Below, in pieces: positions 1-14,498 of a DNA stretch of 64,000 nucleotides (its first letter is position 1; every line of letters begins with the position of its first letter). Position numbers and translations under genes: made by a program. The notes under the pieces are model-generated. The model saw nothing but the letters and a program-made list of their open reading frames with translations. It did no database searches and was not told the origin of the DNA. Source of the stretch: Panonychus citri (Eukaryota; Arthropoda; Arachnida; Trombidiformes; Tetranychidae). The DNA lies in assembly GCF_014898815.1 (NCBI RefSeq), contig NW_026515541.1, forward strand, positions 1,364,001 through 1,428,000, in the 5' to 3' direction.

Positions 1-2748
1 AATTGATTGCTTACAATTAACGTTAATTGTGTCGTTGCTTTTTTTGTACATCTCTAAATATTGATAATTATTTGATTGTGGTTATGTGATGCTAATCGTT
101 AACGTTTTCATTTTTTATTTTTTCAATACTTTATGATAAGTGATTAGTGATTAGTATCAATTGTAAGGATCGCAGTTTTAATCATTAATAATCACGAGTC
201 ACTCTCTCGTCATCAACTAATTTAGTTAGATTAATTAAATTGATTACTGGTCAGTACACACTTACCACAAGAAAAACTTATCACAAGTCACCAGAAAGTA
301 TTACATAAGGTGTGGTCCAATAGTATTTGCTGTTAATCAATCAATTATACCTGGAGCTTTAAATTGTACATATATTATATAAATATTCAAATAACAACAA
401 CAACAACAATTTAAATTGATATTATTACAATTAACTGATTGGTTTGTTAAATGATAATCATATTAATCTGATCATTTTAACCGAAATCACGTCAATTGGA
501 AAATTATATTAACATCATTTGATTTTATCTCATTTTCCAGGTAAAGTTAAAGTTTCTCTCAATTATTTTACAATTTAAATTGTGAATTAAAGTTTTAATT
601 CAGTTAAAGGGGGAAAATTAATATTAATCGTTATTAAAATCGTAAACAATTGACACAAAATCATCATCATCATCTCTTATTGAACTGAATTAGAGATGAA
701 CAATTTAACTTTACCTTTTCCTACTCAATATATTGGTTGTATTATTAATCTAATCAGATAATCAGTTGATTGTTGATTTAGTTAAACTCAATGAAAAGCA
801 AATTAAGATTGGAGAATTAACTTTTTTTTTTATCAATTATACTCTTTATCGGGTGTGGTAAGTTGATTAATATGCAAAAAGTTTTATATATAATTATAAT
901 TATCAATTTTAGTTAATCATTTTACAATTAACATCAATGATATCGGGTTTCAGTTGATTATGATAATTTTAAAATTCAATTTAAATGATTAGTTTTTCAC
1001 GGTTAACAATTTATTTCATGATATATAATTGTGATTGTAATTTACAATTGAATCAATGAGTTTGATTCTGATTTTTGTTTTTAAAATGAGTTACGTTTTG
1101 GTTTTTAATTGCTTCAGGCTTAATTGTTACAATTTAGTAATAATAGTTTTCAATTGCAATCTTGTTATCATGTAATTTTAGTTGTATGTGTGTGAGTGTA
1201 AGTTAATTGTAAGTAGGAGTTGATTTTGTTTTTTTCTCACTGATTAAATGACAATGAAACTAATTAATTAACTGCAGATGATCAACAGTTAATCACTTAC
1301 AGTTTAATAGTGAAGTTTTAATTTAGATTAATTAACTTCCGTTGTTTCAATTTTCAGCGATTTCAACGAAAAGTTAATCAACTGATTGTCAAGGTTTCAA
1401 TTAATCATTCAAATTCAAGGTTAATCATGTTTCCCAAATTCAATCAATACTTTTTTTTGATTGTTGTCAACTCTAAGTTATGGTTAATTTGATTTTGAAT
1501 CTTAATTAGTGTTGTAAGAAAACAAAACCCAATTACCAATTAGCAGATTAACGTGAACGTAAATTTTTTAATTTATTAATCAATTAATTAATAGGATGAT
1601 AAATGTGATCGTTGTAAAAAGTATTAAATTGTGATTAAGATTAAATTTGATTATTATTTAGATTGGTTACCTGTTGGATTAACCAAATTGGAGAGAGAAA
1701 TTGTTTTTTATTATTATTACTAATTATTGGAGAGATTAATAAAACAATTAATTAATTATTCATTGTAAATCACTTAATCATCAATGATTAACTTGATGAT
1801 TAAAAAAATGGTGATGATGATAATCAAATTTAAATGTGAATCTTTCATTATTTATTTAAATGAGTGACAAAAACTCTTGATGATATAACTTTAATCACCA
1901 ATATCTAAGGTAATTAAGGTAACAATTTATTAATTACTTTTACAAGAGGATTGAGGGTATTAAATGATGATGATTAGTATCATCATTGGTGATGATGATT
2001 ATGATGATAAATAGCCTTAGTTAGAAATGAATGAGAGAGAGATTGAAGAAGACTTTGATTTTTTGACTTTTCGGCAAATCAACAAGGTGATGAGGATAAA
2101 ATTTTGATTATCATGATGATCACCATCACCATCATCATCCGCATCAGTATGGAGATGATGATGATGATGATGAGAAGGAGGATAAAGGCGTGGTAAAGAT
2201 GATAATAAAAGGTGTATTCAAATTTTGATCGGTAATATATTAACTTAATTGTAATATTGCCTTTTCTTGATTACCTTTGATTTGATTTTCTCGGCAAGAT
2301 AAACAATTAAAGCTTAATCAGCTCAATATTTTATATTCTTGATGATTATAAATGATTAAAATTATCAAATTTTATTGATTAACAATCAAGGTGTGTTATT
2401 ATTATCCAGAATTTTTGAACTTTATGAGATTTTTACCTTTTTAGATAAATATTGTTTACTTTTACATTTCTTCAACATGATTAAAATAATTACTTGATCT
2501 AATTATGATTATTATTATCATCATGTAAATTGATGATAATTTATTCGGAGTAATCAGATTTCTATCAGAAAATTTAGATAAATAGAAACGCCCTATGAAT
2601 TGTGGGCTAGTTCAGGGATAAAAAGTTCTAATTCATCCCCATCTCTCTCTCACTCACTCACTCATATACCCATTGATATCACGTTTATCTTCATCATGAT
2701 TCCCATGAAACGGCTTACGCTTGTTCAGAAAACGAAATTTTCGAGTCT
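1..2748. other. AT-rich intergenic DNA without a recognised gene
   Basis: Dominated by TTAATTG, CAATTAA, GATTA and TAATC words, with short ATG/CAT runs from 1800 onward. No credible coding segment was seen on either strand. Confidence 0.6.
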
Positions 2749-2890
2749 ATTTAAATGTCCATTTATCGCTCTCGCTCGTCTCTACGTGATGGTCAGTTAT
2801 GCTTGGAGAAGCTTCGGCTTTAAATTTTCTACAATCAACTAATCACTATTAACGTGAATTGATGATAAACAATTATAATTGAAAAAGAAA

Positions 2891-2930
<40 letters not shown>

Positions 2931-3478
2931 CCTCGATTGTTGTTGTTTTCTAAGGGTTGATATGATTAAAGATTAATTTTCATCTGGAAATTGTGCTCAT
3001 TTGGACTTCCGTGTTAACCTTATTATGAGATTGGGATGATTAGTTTAGTATGATGATGATTAAAATATAAAGACCAATGTAATTTACATGAAGGATGACA
3101 AAAGGCAATACCAACTGCTCAATACAGAAGCTTAATAATAAGAAGATGATAATGAGAGTGAAGATGAAGATAAAGACGAGGATGAGGATGAAGATGATGA
3201 TGATGACGATGCTTAACTTTTTACCTTGCAGGTAAAAAAAGGCAGGAGTTGAAATTAAATTACCAAAGAAACGAAACATAATCAACATTTCGTATCCCAT
3301 TGGAGAGACTCTTATGTTTGATATGCTTTTGGTGGAAACGTGACTAATTAAGGTTCGAGGTTACAACTGTCCAAGCTACTTAATGGTCAAGGTAAATTTA
3401 CAGAAGTTACATCTTTAAATGAAAGTGATTCATTGACCATCATCATCATTATCATCATAATCATCATCATAATGAGAA
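2749..3478 (+). repeat. Inverted repeat A, left copy
   Basis: This 730 bp segment recurs as a reverse complement at 16037-16708. Matching is near-continuous, with indels mainly at microsatellites (the (CT)n at 2891-2917 and an ATG/GAT run near 3180-3208). The match starts sharply at ATTTAAATGTCC and ends at AATGAGAA. It spans a minus-strand open frame of 86 codons that is also open in the other copy; this looks like microsatellite-driven translation and not a gene. Confidence 0.88.
2891..2917. repeat. (CT)n microsatellite
   Basis: Uninterrupted CT run inside inverted repeat A. Confidence 0.9.
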
Positions 3479-6400
3479 CCGAATGACAATAAAAGTCAAT
3501 AAATAAAAAAAGTTTTTCTGTTTAGTTTGTTGTGTATCTTATATTATAATGAGAATTGGAGAGAAGTAAAAAAAACTAAACAACAATAACTCGTGCGATG
3601 TTTTTACCATGAATGTTAATTAGTCGACAAGAAATTAATGTTGATAAACAAAGCGCGTGACAATTAGGAAAAAGGTTAAGAATTTACTGAAGGAAAAAAA
3701 TATAAACACAATTAAAGATGAACATGCAAATGTTTCCCAACTTTGTTGTCCCTTCACTGGACATATAACAATATAAACGATAACTAAATTAAAGTTTAAT
3801 TGTTGGTCTGAGACGAGGGTGTTACTGTTAAATGCTGTCGTTGTTGTTGTTTTAAGAGTTTTATTTTTATGTTTCTTCCTCAAAGTTAAATGATAACGGA
3901 TGATAATTGTTATGATTATCATCGTCATTGTTATACTATTATTATTATGGAAGATAATTGTAGAAAGAACAAAAAAGAAAAATTAAAAAATAAACAGTGA
4001 AATCAACTTTTGACCTGAGAGAGAGAAAGAGAGGAAAAGAGAGAGAGAGAGAGTGAAATTGTATCAAGATGATGAGATGAAGATGAGACAGGTAATTAGA
4101 AAGCTAACAAGAAGCTTAATCTTGTCTTATTGCATCACAATGATGATGATGCAAAGATTTTCTCTTTCATTTTTCTCTTTCTTTTTGGTAATATGTCAAT
4201 CAGATAACAAATGAGCTCTTGCTTAAAGGTAAAACTAACGTTTGTATTAAGATTATGATGAAGGAAGATGATGAGGATGAGGAGGATGATAATGATGATG
4301 AATAGGAAAGAGAAGAAAAAACTTACACGTTTTTTTACCTAAAAATTTTTTTTCTTTATTCATTATCTTTTTTTTCATTCCTCTGATTAATTTCAACGAT
4401 ATATAGTAAACATAGATGAGAGAGAGAGAGTAACGTTAATGATGATAATTAAGTAGAGAGATGATGATGATAAGTATGCAAGAGGGTGACGATAATGATG
4501 ATACCTTTACAGGAAAAAAAGGTCATCATGCAATTTTTTCAGGTAAAATTTCAATTGAAAGATTCATGGATTCAGAGCTACTGGCGATCATCATGATGAT
4601 CCTCATCATTTTTTTTTCTTCGTACAAATGAGAGAGTAAAAAAATCATATCAATCAAAGAGATAATTTTTTATTTCCATCATCATCATTTTCATCATCAT
4701 AGGTAACGTTTAATTCATGATTAAGATTATTATTAGTTGACAAGTTATTAGATAATCAAAGTTGATTATAAACAATTTGAATAGATGATCAGTTGATTGG
4801 TAATCATAATTATCTTAATGATGCTGATGATGATGATGATGATGATCAGATAATCAATTGGTATCCAACAATTTAACCTCTTTCATTTGGTTCATTTTTC
4901 CAATATTGAAACAATCAATATCATCAATCTTAAATACTTAATCGTAGCAATTTAATGGTTGATTAAACTTTTGTTGTGATTAACCAAGAGATTATAATTT
5001 ACTAATCATAATTTTTCCCACTCGGATAATTAAATGCTGATCATTTGTTATCAAAATTTTCAATCAACAAGATAATCAGTTGATCATCATAAATGTTAGA
5101 TAATCAACTTTAATCATGTATCCATATTATTTTTGTATTCTTGTTAATTGTAATCATAAAGATTGAGAAAATTGAATTGTGATCAATCAAATTTCAATTA
5201 CGAACTCAAAATCATTAACTAATCAATGAGAAAAGATAATCAAATTATCCCAACGATGATTGTTAATTCATAATAATAATAAATCAACCACAATTAGTTT
5301 ATCTTTGCGCTGGAAATTGAAACAATCAATAGATTCTGATTGTTGTTTTTGGTAAATTGTAAACTGAATTGTTGTTGTGATTGTAAATTGATTGAAATTA
5401 ATCAATTGATTAACCTTTAATCGTGTGAGAAATGGTAATTTACTTGTTTAACTATTAAGCCTATTGGTTAAATTGTTGCTCGATAATTAATTGGTTCCTA
5501 TTTGATTAGATGAGATTAAGAGTTTGAATAGTTGGTTAATGATTAGAAATCAGTAATCACTAAATGGTGAATTAGTCTAATCATGAAGGAAAACCAAATA
5601 ATAAAAGTGAGTAAAATTAAATCAAATCAAGATTAATAAGCTGAACAATTTAACCTTGTCAGAAAATGCTAGTTAATTGGTTGATTAACTGAGTGATTAG
5701 TGATTAGTGATTAGTTGAGTGTAAATCTCAAGGTAGATATATAAAATCATCTGGATTAACAAATATTAATCAAGCAATAAGACCCAATGATTAAGATGAT
5801 TTAATCAACTTGATCTTTTCCTTTTCCAATCAATTAGCTTTTTCTTTAATTTAATTTCTCGATCTTCAATTAATTTCTGATTGTAATCAATTAACTGAAT
5901 GAACAATATGATTGACTGTTGAAAATTAAACTATTAATACAATTACAATTTACTATTATGTGTATAAGAAAATAAAAGATTAATTAATCAAGATAATCCA
6001 ATTGTTAATTGTTGCAAAGATTGATATTCCAATCAGGTCAAATTGATTGTTAATTAATAAACAATCAATTTGGTTAGTTAATTGTTGAGTAGTTAGCTAA
6101 ACAATGTGAATACATGTTAATTGTTGACATTTAGATTTGATTGTTTTGATCTGATAACAATTTTCCTTAATCCAAATGATCAAGGTTAATTTGGTGATTG
6201 TATTTTTTTTTGTTGTTGTTAATTGCAAGAATTGCAATTGATTGATTTAATTGACAGATTGTTAGGTGTTTAAAATATTTGATTACTACGATAATCACAA
6301 TTAATAATCTTAATCTTAATTTTGAATAATTATTGTCAAGATAATCAAGAAAGAGAGAGAGAGAGAGAAAAAAATAAATCAAATCTAATCAGTAATCTAA

Positions 6401-7399
6401 AGTTTTAATTTAGTTCAACAATTTAATGTTAATCATTTCAATCATTTTACAACATTGATCATTTGATGAATTTAATTGATTGAGAGTAAATTAGCTAACT
6501 AATAATAATCACAATTAAATCAGCAATCAATTGATTGTTACTATAATAGTATAACTGTTAATTACTGAACCTGATTGGTTAACAATTAACGATAAATTGT
6601 AATGACAAACAAAGAAACGATTGAATTGAATTTATTAAGGCAAAAAATTTTTTCCAACAATTAAAAGTAATTGTTACAACAATTTAGCGAAAATTAATTC
6701 TATTCCTTGAAACAATTTAATCACGATTTGTCTGTCATTTCATTTATATATATTTTATATCTTAATCATGATCAGGAAATTAACTTTTTTTTTCATTAAT
6801 TGCAAACGGTTACATTGGTTAAACTTTTTGATATCATTAATCTTGATTATTGATTAATTATCAGAAATCAATTGCAATTGATTGGGAAGCAGAAACAACA
6901 ACAAAGTTATGATTAAGTTATGATTAAAGTAAATAATGTTCATTGAATGAGAGAAGAAAAAAAAATTTATTGATTATCAACATTACGGAAGTTAAATTGA
7001 TTACCTTGATCATTGAGTATTGAATTTAATCAAGTTTTTGTTAAGTAATTAACAACAACTTGATTAGTATCAATTGTGGAAAGGGTTAAAGTGACTAAAT
7101 TAACTGTTAACATTTCGATGAGACAGAAAAGATTAGCTAATCTGAAAGGGATTAAGATTAAGGATCAAATGATAGACTAACGAATTGGTAACGAAAAGAT
7201 AATTATCATTGAATCTTAATTTCCATAAGTTCTTGGAATCACTGATGATATTTTTTTTCCTCATCCTGGTGATGATCATCATTCTCATCATGATGAACCT
7301 TGGAACTTTTTCTTGTTGTTGGCTTGTTCATGTTTTCCTTTCAAAAAAGTGAAAGAGAAATTTAAATTCAATCATTTATCACAATAGAAATGAACTGAA
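3479..7399. other. AT-rich intergenic DNA absent from the inverted copy
   Basis: No gene recognised. Bases 3490-4700 are rich in GAT/ATG and GA runs. Bases 4700-7300 are a TTAATTG/GATTA-rich stretch. This interval, with repeat B and a little more, has no counterpart between the matching inverted copies on the right. Confidence 0.55.
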
Positions 7400-8232
7400 A
7401 TGGTTGACATGGTGATAGACAAGTAGTAAGATGAAGGGAGCTACTGATGATGATGATGATGATAACCACAATGATAACCACAGAACAACAATCATCATCA
7501 TAAAGAAAAAGTATCTTTTCTTGGAATGGAAGAAGATAAAAAGAGAATCGAGAAAAAAAAGTTCTAACAATGAAAATGATTGTGGTGATAAAGCCACAAT
7601 TTTAAATCTCAGATAAACATCGTATACACTTGACAATAAATGACCTGTATAATGTAAATGATAATTATAATGATGATGATGATGATACATAATCATCAGA
7701 AAATCAACAAACAACAATAACATGGAAAAAAAGTAAAGGTAACTGAGAAAAAAATTCCCACAATGATAAGTTTCAGGTAAGAAATCAAAGTTTCTGTTGG
7801 TTTATGTGGTAGAAATTGTTAAGTTTTTTTTACGCTTCTTCTTGTTGTAAATTCTAGAAGTTGGAGGTGGGAAGATAAGGTGATGATAGAGATGATGATG
7901 ATGGAAAGATGATGATTATGATAGTGAGCCAAATGACAACAGTTTAGATTCGCTTGGTCACTTAACCATAAACCACGAAGACAATGAAATCAACTTGAAA
8001 TTGAAGCTTCTTCTTTTAATATTATTAATGAATGAATCTACTTGTTTGTATTACCTTTTTCTTACCTGTTGTCACTTGTTTACCTTTACTATTATGTGTG
8101 TACACTATTAACCACTTGTTAGCCAAACTGGACTAACGTACGGTTCACTTATTGTCCAGTAGCACGGTTGAGTTGAATCACTTGTCACAAGTACGAATGG
8201 AGGACAGAAACGGGACAATGTCAACATTTACT
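7400..8232 (+). repeat. Direct repeat B, left copy
   Basis: Recurs in the same orientation at 17583-18182. The first part (7400-7650) is diverged, with indels. About 230 bp (7655-7888) are absent from the right copy. A core of about 270 bp (about 7921-8194) differs by only two substitutions. Similarity fades after GGGACAAT and TCAACATTTA. Confidence 0.85.
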
Positions 8233-8595
8233 TGTTTGTATTATGTTCAATTTGTTATAATGTTCAGTCTCATTCATATGATAATTGGTTCATTAAATCA
8301 TAGTAAAACAATCAATGGGAACGATTGAATCAAATTGTTAATATTTACAATAGCAAGTGAATCTCTTGATTGGGTGCAAATTAATCACAATTAACTTAAT
8401 TGCATTAGTCTTCTTAACCTTGATTTTGTTTTTCTTTCCTTAATTACTGACATTTTTCATAATGAGTTATTGGAAAAATGGTAACGATTAACTTTTTAAT
8501 GGAAGGCAAATTTTATCATTAATTGTAACCATTTTCATGAGAAATTGGTACAAAATAAAAGTTACAATTAGTGAATTATGATTAATTGGGGATGA
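8233..8595. other. AT-rich linker between repeats B and C
   Basis: AT-rich DNA with no coding or structured element that I can recognise. Confidence 0.5.
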
Positions 8596-9181
8596 AATTG
8601 TCTCTTCATTTAATTTTTATGGCCTCAAGTCTTACGATAAACAATATGATCATATATTATTTAATCATTTACTTAAATCACCTTGATGATTTTCATGATG
8701 AAAGTCATAATTATCAACTATCATTCTCATGATTCATCTTAATCACGTATTAATAATAATCCATAATCTTAATTGCAACTTAAATGTTAATCTATTATAA
8801 TCGTGAGAGAATATCTATTATTTTATATTTCATTTCATTCCATTGAATCATTTTGATGATTTTGATGATTTTGATCACTTCAAAATCCATGATAATCATA
8901 GTTAATTGTTTATCCCTTTTCCATAATCAATTGATCATCTTTCTTTCATCAAATAATCATAACACTCATATAATCAAATGAAATATAACAACAGCAACAG
9001 TTCCCACCAAGTAACTTTCTTAATTACCCTCAAGGGTAAATCTAATTAAATCAGAGGAATGAAAAAAAGAAGAGAAAAAGAAAAAAAAGAAGAAAAAAAG
9101 TCAACCGAAAAACTAAAAAAGTATCAATATTAATAGTTATCTAATCATATTGTTATCAGAATTTATTCAGTTAAATATCAA

Positions 9182-9231
<50 letters not shown>

Positions 9232-10373
9232 ATTTCTTTCTTTCTTTCTTTCTTTCAAGTATCAGATCTGTAGATTTGTTTATTTGTATTGGAAAAAAAG
9301 GAAAGAAAAAAAAAGTGAGATAGAAAAAGATAAATAAATCTCATGGGTGGAGTAAAGTTCTGTGAGAGACTATCTATCGTTTCTCTTTGATCTCTATCCA
9401 AACATTCAAAGGGATCTGATATTCTAATACTATTATACAACTAAAGCGGAAACACTTTACACAAATGACCAGATATAAATTTCGGGTTTGACCAGAAACA
9501 GTTACTTTACTTTTCTTCTTCTTCTTCATCTTCTTCTTAGTCTTCCTAAAAACAACAACATCATCATCATCATAATTGAAACAATGAAAACTTTTTCTCT
9601 CGGTAATAAAATCTCATTGAAAATCATTAGTATGAAAAAATATCAACAAAAATTAACTGTTTATATTAATACATTTAAATGCATTTTCCAGACTTATAAA
9701 CAACAACTTTTCCTATCAATAAAACTATTCAATATGTGTAGACTATTACTTTTATCTAATGATAATCTAACATCATATTGACCAGCGGCTATTGAAACGA
9801 TCATCAATACATGTAATACATTTCTATTCAAATGATACAACTGATCATCATCATCATCACCAACATCATGATCAACATGATCAACATGATCAGAGTCATT
9901 ATTGAGAATTGAAACCAACATGAATTATTTTCCTTTTCTTTTTTTTTCTTCTCTCTTTTTTTTCTCGAGATCGTGGTTCACTTCTAGGTCGTTCATTAGC
10001 CAATAACATTATCTTATTATTAACAATCAATCATATTCGATAAAAGCTTAATGATCATACATGTATCATAATCTAAATCATTTACATTCATTTACTTTAC
10101 AAACAATCAGCTGATTATGATGATGACCTTTTCTAAAGATTAAAATTGAATATTCTTTTTTTGGGAACATTATCATATATGATTCTCTGTAAGATTAACC
10201 AAAGAAAAAGATATAAATTAATATAAAAAAAAAGATAAAAGAAAAAGAAAAAGAAAATGAAAATGATTCTTTGCAATATGATGATGATAATGATGATATT
10301 CATATCCAATTACAGTTAATCTTATCATCATAATCATCAAATAGTCAATGTAAGATTAACCATCAAATGAAAA
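8596..10373 (+). repeat. Large inverted repeat C, left arm
   Basis: About 1.8 kb that recurs as a reverse complement at 13285-15109. Sampled stretches agree at roughly 97-98%, with small indels. The arm carries a (CT)n run at 9193-9229 followed by (TTTC)n, mirrored in the other arm. The 61-codon frame beginning MYNSIRISDPFECLDRDQRE is intact in both arms but matches no family I know. Confidence 0.93.
9193..9256. repeat. (CT)n followed by (TTTC)n microsatellite
   Basis: CT run to 9229, then TTTC units. The mirror image is present in the other arm of inverted repeat C. Confidence 0.9.
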
Positions 10374-11063
10374 CAAAAAGCATCGTTTTCAAGATCATTG
10401 ATTTTGACCTGAATTGAGGCGCGAAAACATAAACTTGAAGCTTAAGACTTCATGAGTGGTTTCAATTATGTTCAAATCTTTACCTGTTAATGGAAAAGCT
10501 CAATTAGTGTTAATCAAATAATAAGAGACACACGTTAGCAGAATAGCGTGAAAGTGTCTCGCTTCAAATACCATGAAATTGGCTGAGAACAAGATTCAGA
10601 ATTTGAAACAGAATAGGAGAGAACGAGAGAGATGAAGAGAGTTCGTTTGTTTCTATATTTTGTCTCACTCGAATTTTGCGCGAAAATTTGAATCAACTCA
10701 TGATGATCACAAAGAAAATCGTCAAATGGATCGAATCAGTTACTTATTAAGTCTATTTTTTAGCTTATTAATCTCTCATCCTTTCGAAATATCAAACAAT
10801 GATATGACTTTTGACCGATACTCTTTTCGTTGATACAGCTGAACATATTGTGCATGGTCAGTTTTCAATCCATTTCATTGCACAATCTTTTCCCTGATGA
10901 TGATTTACTCCAGACAAAAGTTACCTTTTTGTTACCTTTATCGTATCTGCAAGGTGTGTCCACTACTAACATCTCATCAATTCTCATCCATCTTTAGGAT
11001 GTTCATGATTATTATGAAAGATAATTTAGTAAATGTGAGTTACTGTTGATAGATAAGAAATAT

Positions 11064-11087
11064 TTTCTACCTGATATCAGGTAGAAA
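11064..11087. promoter_or_regulatory. Perfect 24 bp palindrome with two CAGGTAG sites
   Basis: The halves TTTCTACCTGAT and ATCAGGTAGAAA are exact reverse complements with no gap. Each strand carries CAGGTAG, a heptamer known as an early zygotic (TAGteam/Zelda) site in insects and close to E2-box sites of ZEB/Snail-type factors. Binding here is inference only. Confidence 0.5.
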
Positions 11088-12450
11088 TCCTTTGGTTGAT
11101 TGCATCTCTTATGCCCGGTTGATGGTCAATGTTTGTTAGAGGTAAAGAGAGAAGGACAGTGGTCAAGGTGTAAGTAGACAGATGATTTTTGGTTGTAAGA
11201 TAATAGTAAAGATGAAGATGAGGATGACAGGAGAGAGAGAGAGAAAAGAAAACCAGTATGGAGAGAACAAAAAAAAGGTGAAATCTCAGTTTCATCTGAG
11301 AAGAAAAAGAATTTATCTTTTTTATTCTTTTCTCTCTCTCTCACTCACTTGATTCTCTCACACACTAATCTACCTTGACACTTATTGCACAGGTAAAAAA
11401 AAGGTGGACAGTATAAGAGAAAGTGAAAAAGTTAAATGATTGTAACAATTAATTGCTCTTTAATTTGTATTATAATTATTATATTATAATTGTAATTTTC
11501 TAGTTAAGAAGTTGTTTACTTTTCTTTAAAAGTCTGACCATCTCTGTGGCTATTTAAAAGCATCCTGTTCAGAATGATGGACAATCTAAATTATCATCAT
11601 TTTCTATCTTCAACAATTTAATTTAATTGTGTTCCAAATTTACCTTTGTCTATCTCTCTCTCTCTCTCTCTCCTCAAACTGATTATTAGCTTAACCAAAT
11701 TCAAACTTCACTACAAATCAACAATCAACACCAAGGAACAACATAATTAACATCAATCGGTTGTTGATAGTGTTGTAAGAAGCTAATAATTTACAATTAA
11801 ATTTGATCTACATCAACAATATACAATTAATTTCCTTATAAAAGAGAGAGAGCAGCAAATGATTAATAATCTTAATTGTGATAAATGGATAAAAGTGATT
11901 ACATCATTATCAGTTACCCATTGGTATTGATTAAATGTACAAATCGTGAAATGTAAATTAACAATTAACAAAAAAAAATTTACCTTAATTGTAACACATC
12001 TCGAACTTGATATGATAAAACAATGATTATGAGAATCAACAATTAACATTAATCAGATGAAGCAAATACTCGGGCAGCAAAAAAGCCCAATGAACTTTTA
12101 ATTGTGTGAATATCGATAATTAATACTAATTTAAGTAATAAGAAAAAAGTTATCATGAAACCGAAAATTCAATCCAATGGAAACAAAACGATCGCAATTA
12201 AATTGCAAATGATTAAACAAATGAATCAACACATAATTCAATTAATCTGAATCCATTTTCCTAAATAGTAATTTCTGATAAAATATCATTGCTATTGGAG
12301 GTGTGGTGATTATTATTATTCAAATTAGATGATGATTATGATTACATATCTTATATTTCATATAATCATCGCCCGATTGTTTCTTGTGCTTAGATTATTA
12401 TTATTATTCAAATGCTGAGCATTAGCTAAGTTGATGAAAATACCATTCAA

Positions 12451-12524
12451 ACAGGTAAATATATAAACAGAAAGAGGTGCAAATAACATTCATTGCATAA
12501 GAAAAAGTTTATATATTTACCTGT
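12451..12524. repeat. 18 bp inverted repeat with 38 bp loop
   Basis: ACAGGTAAATATATAAAC at 12451-12468 is the exact reverse complement of bases 12507-12524. Each arm carries CAGGTAAA. Confidence 0.75.
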
Positions 12525-13284
12525 AAATATATTATATATATGAAATAGTAGCGATATAGTTGATCTGCAAAGTAGCCGTCACGTTTTAAATTTGTAACGT
12601 TTACTCACTTACCGTAGCTCAGATTTTGGCCTAGCCCTAAGGTGCGTGTTGACCTTACGTATATGTAATATTATCATTACCTTTTTTTTTCTGATTCTTG
12701 TTGTGTTCTGATTTTGTTAACGTGATGATTTTTCATCATCATCTTGATGTTTATATGATTATTATCATTATTATTATCATGATTATACTTTTGGTATTAT
12801 TATTATTATTATTATTATCACCATTATTAATACTAATTATACTTAACCTTACCCAATGTAATCAGTCAATAATTCATATCATCATGATTAGTATTATTAT
12901 TAAATCAGCAATGAGCTTTGTTTTTCATGGTCTCATGTAAATATGAGGTTTGATTGTTGATGTTTATTGCGATTTAGTGAAAAGTGATTAACTATCAAAT
13001 TGATTTGATTCATTGTTTTCTTAATTGTTGCTGTTGTAGTGACATTTTAAATTTGATTACGATCTCATTAAGGTCATTAACAAGACGATTATCATCACAA
13101 TTTAATTACCTTGTATCTCTCACTATGGAATCGATTTGTCAATAATTTCAATTGAAATCTTTTTTTTTTATATTACATACAGAAAATCAATTGATTATCA
13201 TCAATAGAAAATTAATTCTTCATCATCAGGTGGATAAATGATATAAAATTCAAGTTCCCATGAAAAATGTTGCGTGTATATTGA

Positions 13285-14454
13285 TTTCATTTGATGGTAA
13301 TTGATAGTTAATCTTACATTGACTATTTTTCTTTAACCTTTGATGATAATGATGATTAAGATGATGATAAGATTAACTGTAATTGGATATGAATATCATC
13401 ATTATCTTCATCATATTGCAAAGAATCATTTTCATTTTCTTTTTCATTTTCTTTTATCTTTTTTTTATATTAATTTATATCTTTTTCTTTGGTTAATCTT
13501 ACAGAGAATCATTTATGATAATGTTCCCAAAAAAAGAATATTCAATTTTAATCTTTAGAAAAGGTCATCATCATAATCAGCTGATTGTTTGTAAAGTAAA
13601 TGAATGTAAATGATTTAGATTATGATACATGTATGATCATTAAGCTTTTATCGAATATGATTGATTGTTAATAATAAGATAATGTTATTGGCTAATGAAC
13701 GACCTAGAAGTGAACCACGATCTCGAGAAAAAAAAGAGAGAAGAAAAAAAAGAAAAGGAAAATAATTCATGTTGGTTTCAATTCTCAATAATGACTCTGA
13801 TCATGTTGATCATGTTGATCATGATGTTGGTGATGATGATGATGATCAGTTTTATCATTTGAATAGAAATGTATAACATGTATTGATGATCGTTTCAATA
13901 GCCGCTGGTCAATATGATGTTAGATTATCATTAGATAAAAGTAATAGTCTACATATTGAATAGTTTTATTGATAGGAAAAGTTGTTGTTTATAAGTCTGG
14001 AAAATGCATTTAAATGTATTAATATAAACAGTTAATTTTTGTTGATATTTTTTCATACTAATGATTTTCAATGAGATTTTATTACCGAGAGAAAAAGTTT
14101 TCATTGTTTCAATTATGACGATGATGATGATGATGATGTTGTTGTTTAGGAAGAAGAAGAAGATGATGAAGCAAAGTAAAGTAACTGTTTCTGGTCAAAC
14201 CCGAAATTTATATCTGGTCATTTGTGTAAAGTGTTTCCGCTTTAGTTGTATAATAGTATTAGAATATCAGATCCCTTTGAATGTTTGGATAGAGATCAAA
14301 GAGAAACGATAGATAGTCTCTCACAGAACTTTACTCCACCCATGAGATTTATTTATCTTTTTCTATCTCACTTTTTTTTTCTTTCCTTTTTTTCCAATAC
14401 AAATAAACAAATCTACAGATCTGATACTTGAAAGAAAGAAAGAAAGAAATAAAT

Positions 14455-14498
<44 letters not shown>

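Larger units (their letters stand above)
10374..13284. other. Unique spacer between the arms of inverted repeat C
   Basis: A 2.9 kb single-copy loop. It contains a perfect 24 bp palindrome (11064-11087), a (CT)n run at about 11646-11672, an 18 bp inverted repeat with a 38 bp gap (12451-12524), a (TAT)n-like run near 12797-12820, and a small stretch of higher complexity near 12570-12660. No gene recognised. Confidence 0.6.

Noticed and set aside
3345..3365. GGTTCGAGG as a tRNA T-loop
   Set aside because: No matching acceptor, D or anticodon stems were found around it.
9255..14431. Identical 61-codon open frames in both arms of inverted repeat C
   Set aside because: They are identical only because the arms are recent copies. 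The peptide has no recognised domain and is rich in Phe/Ser from a T-rich tract, so it is not called a gene.
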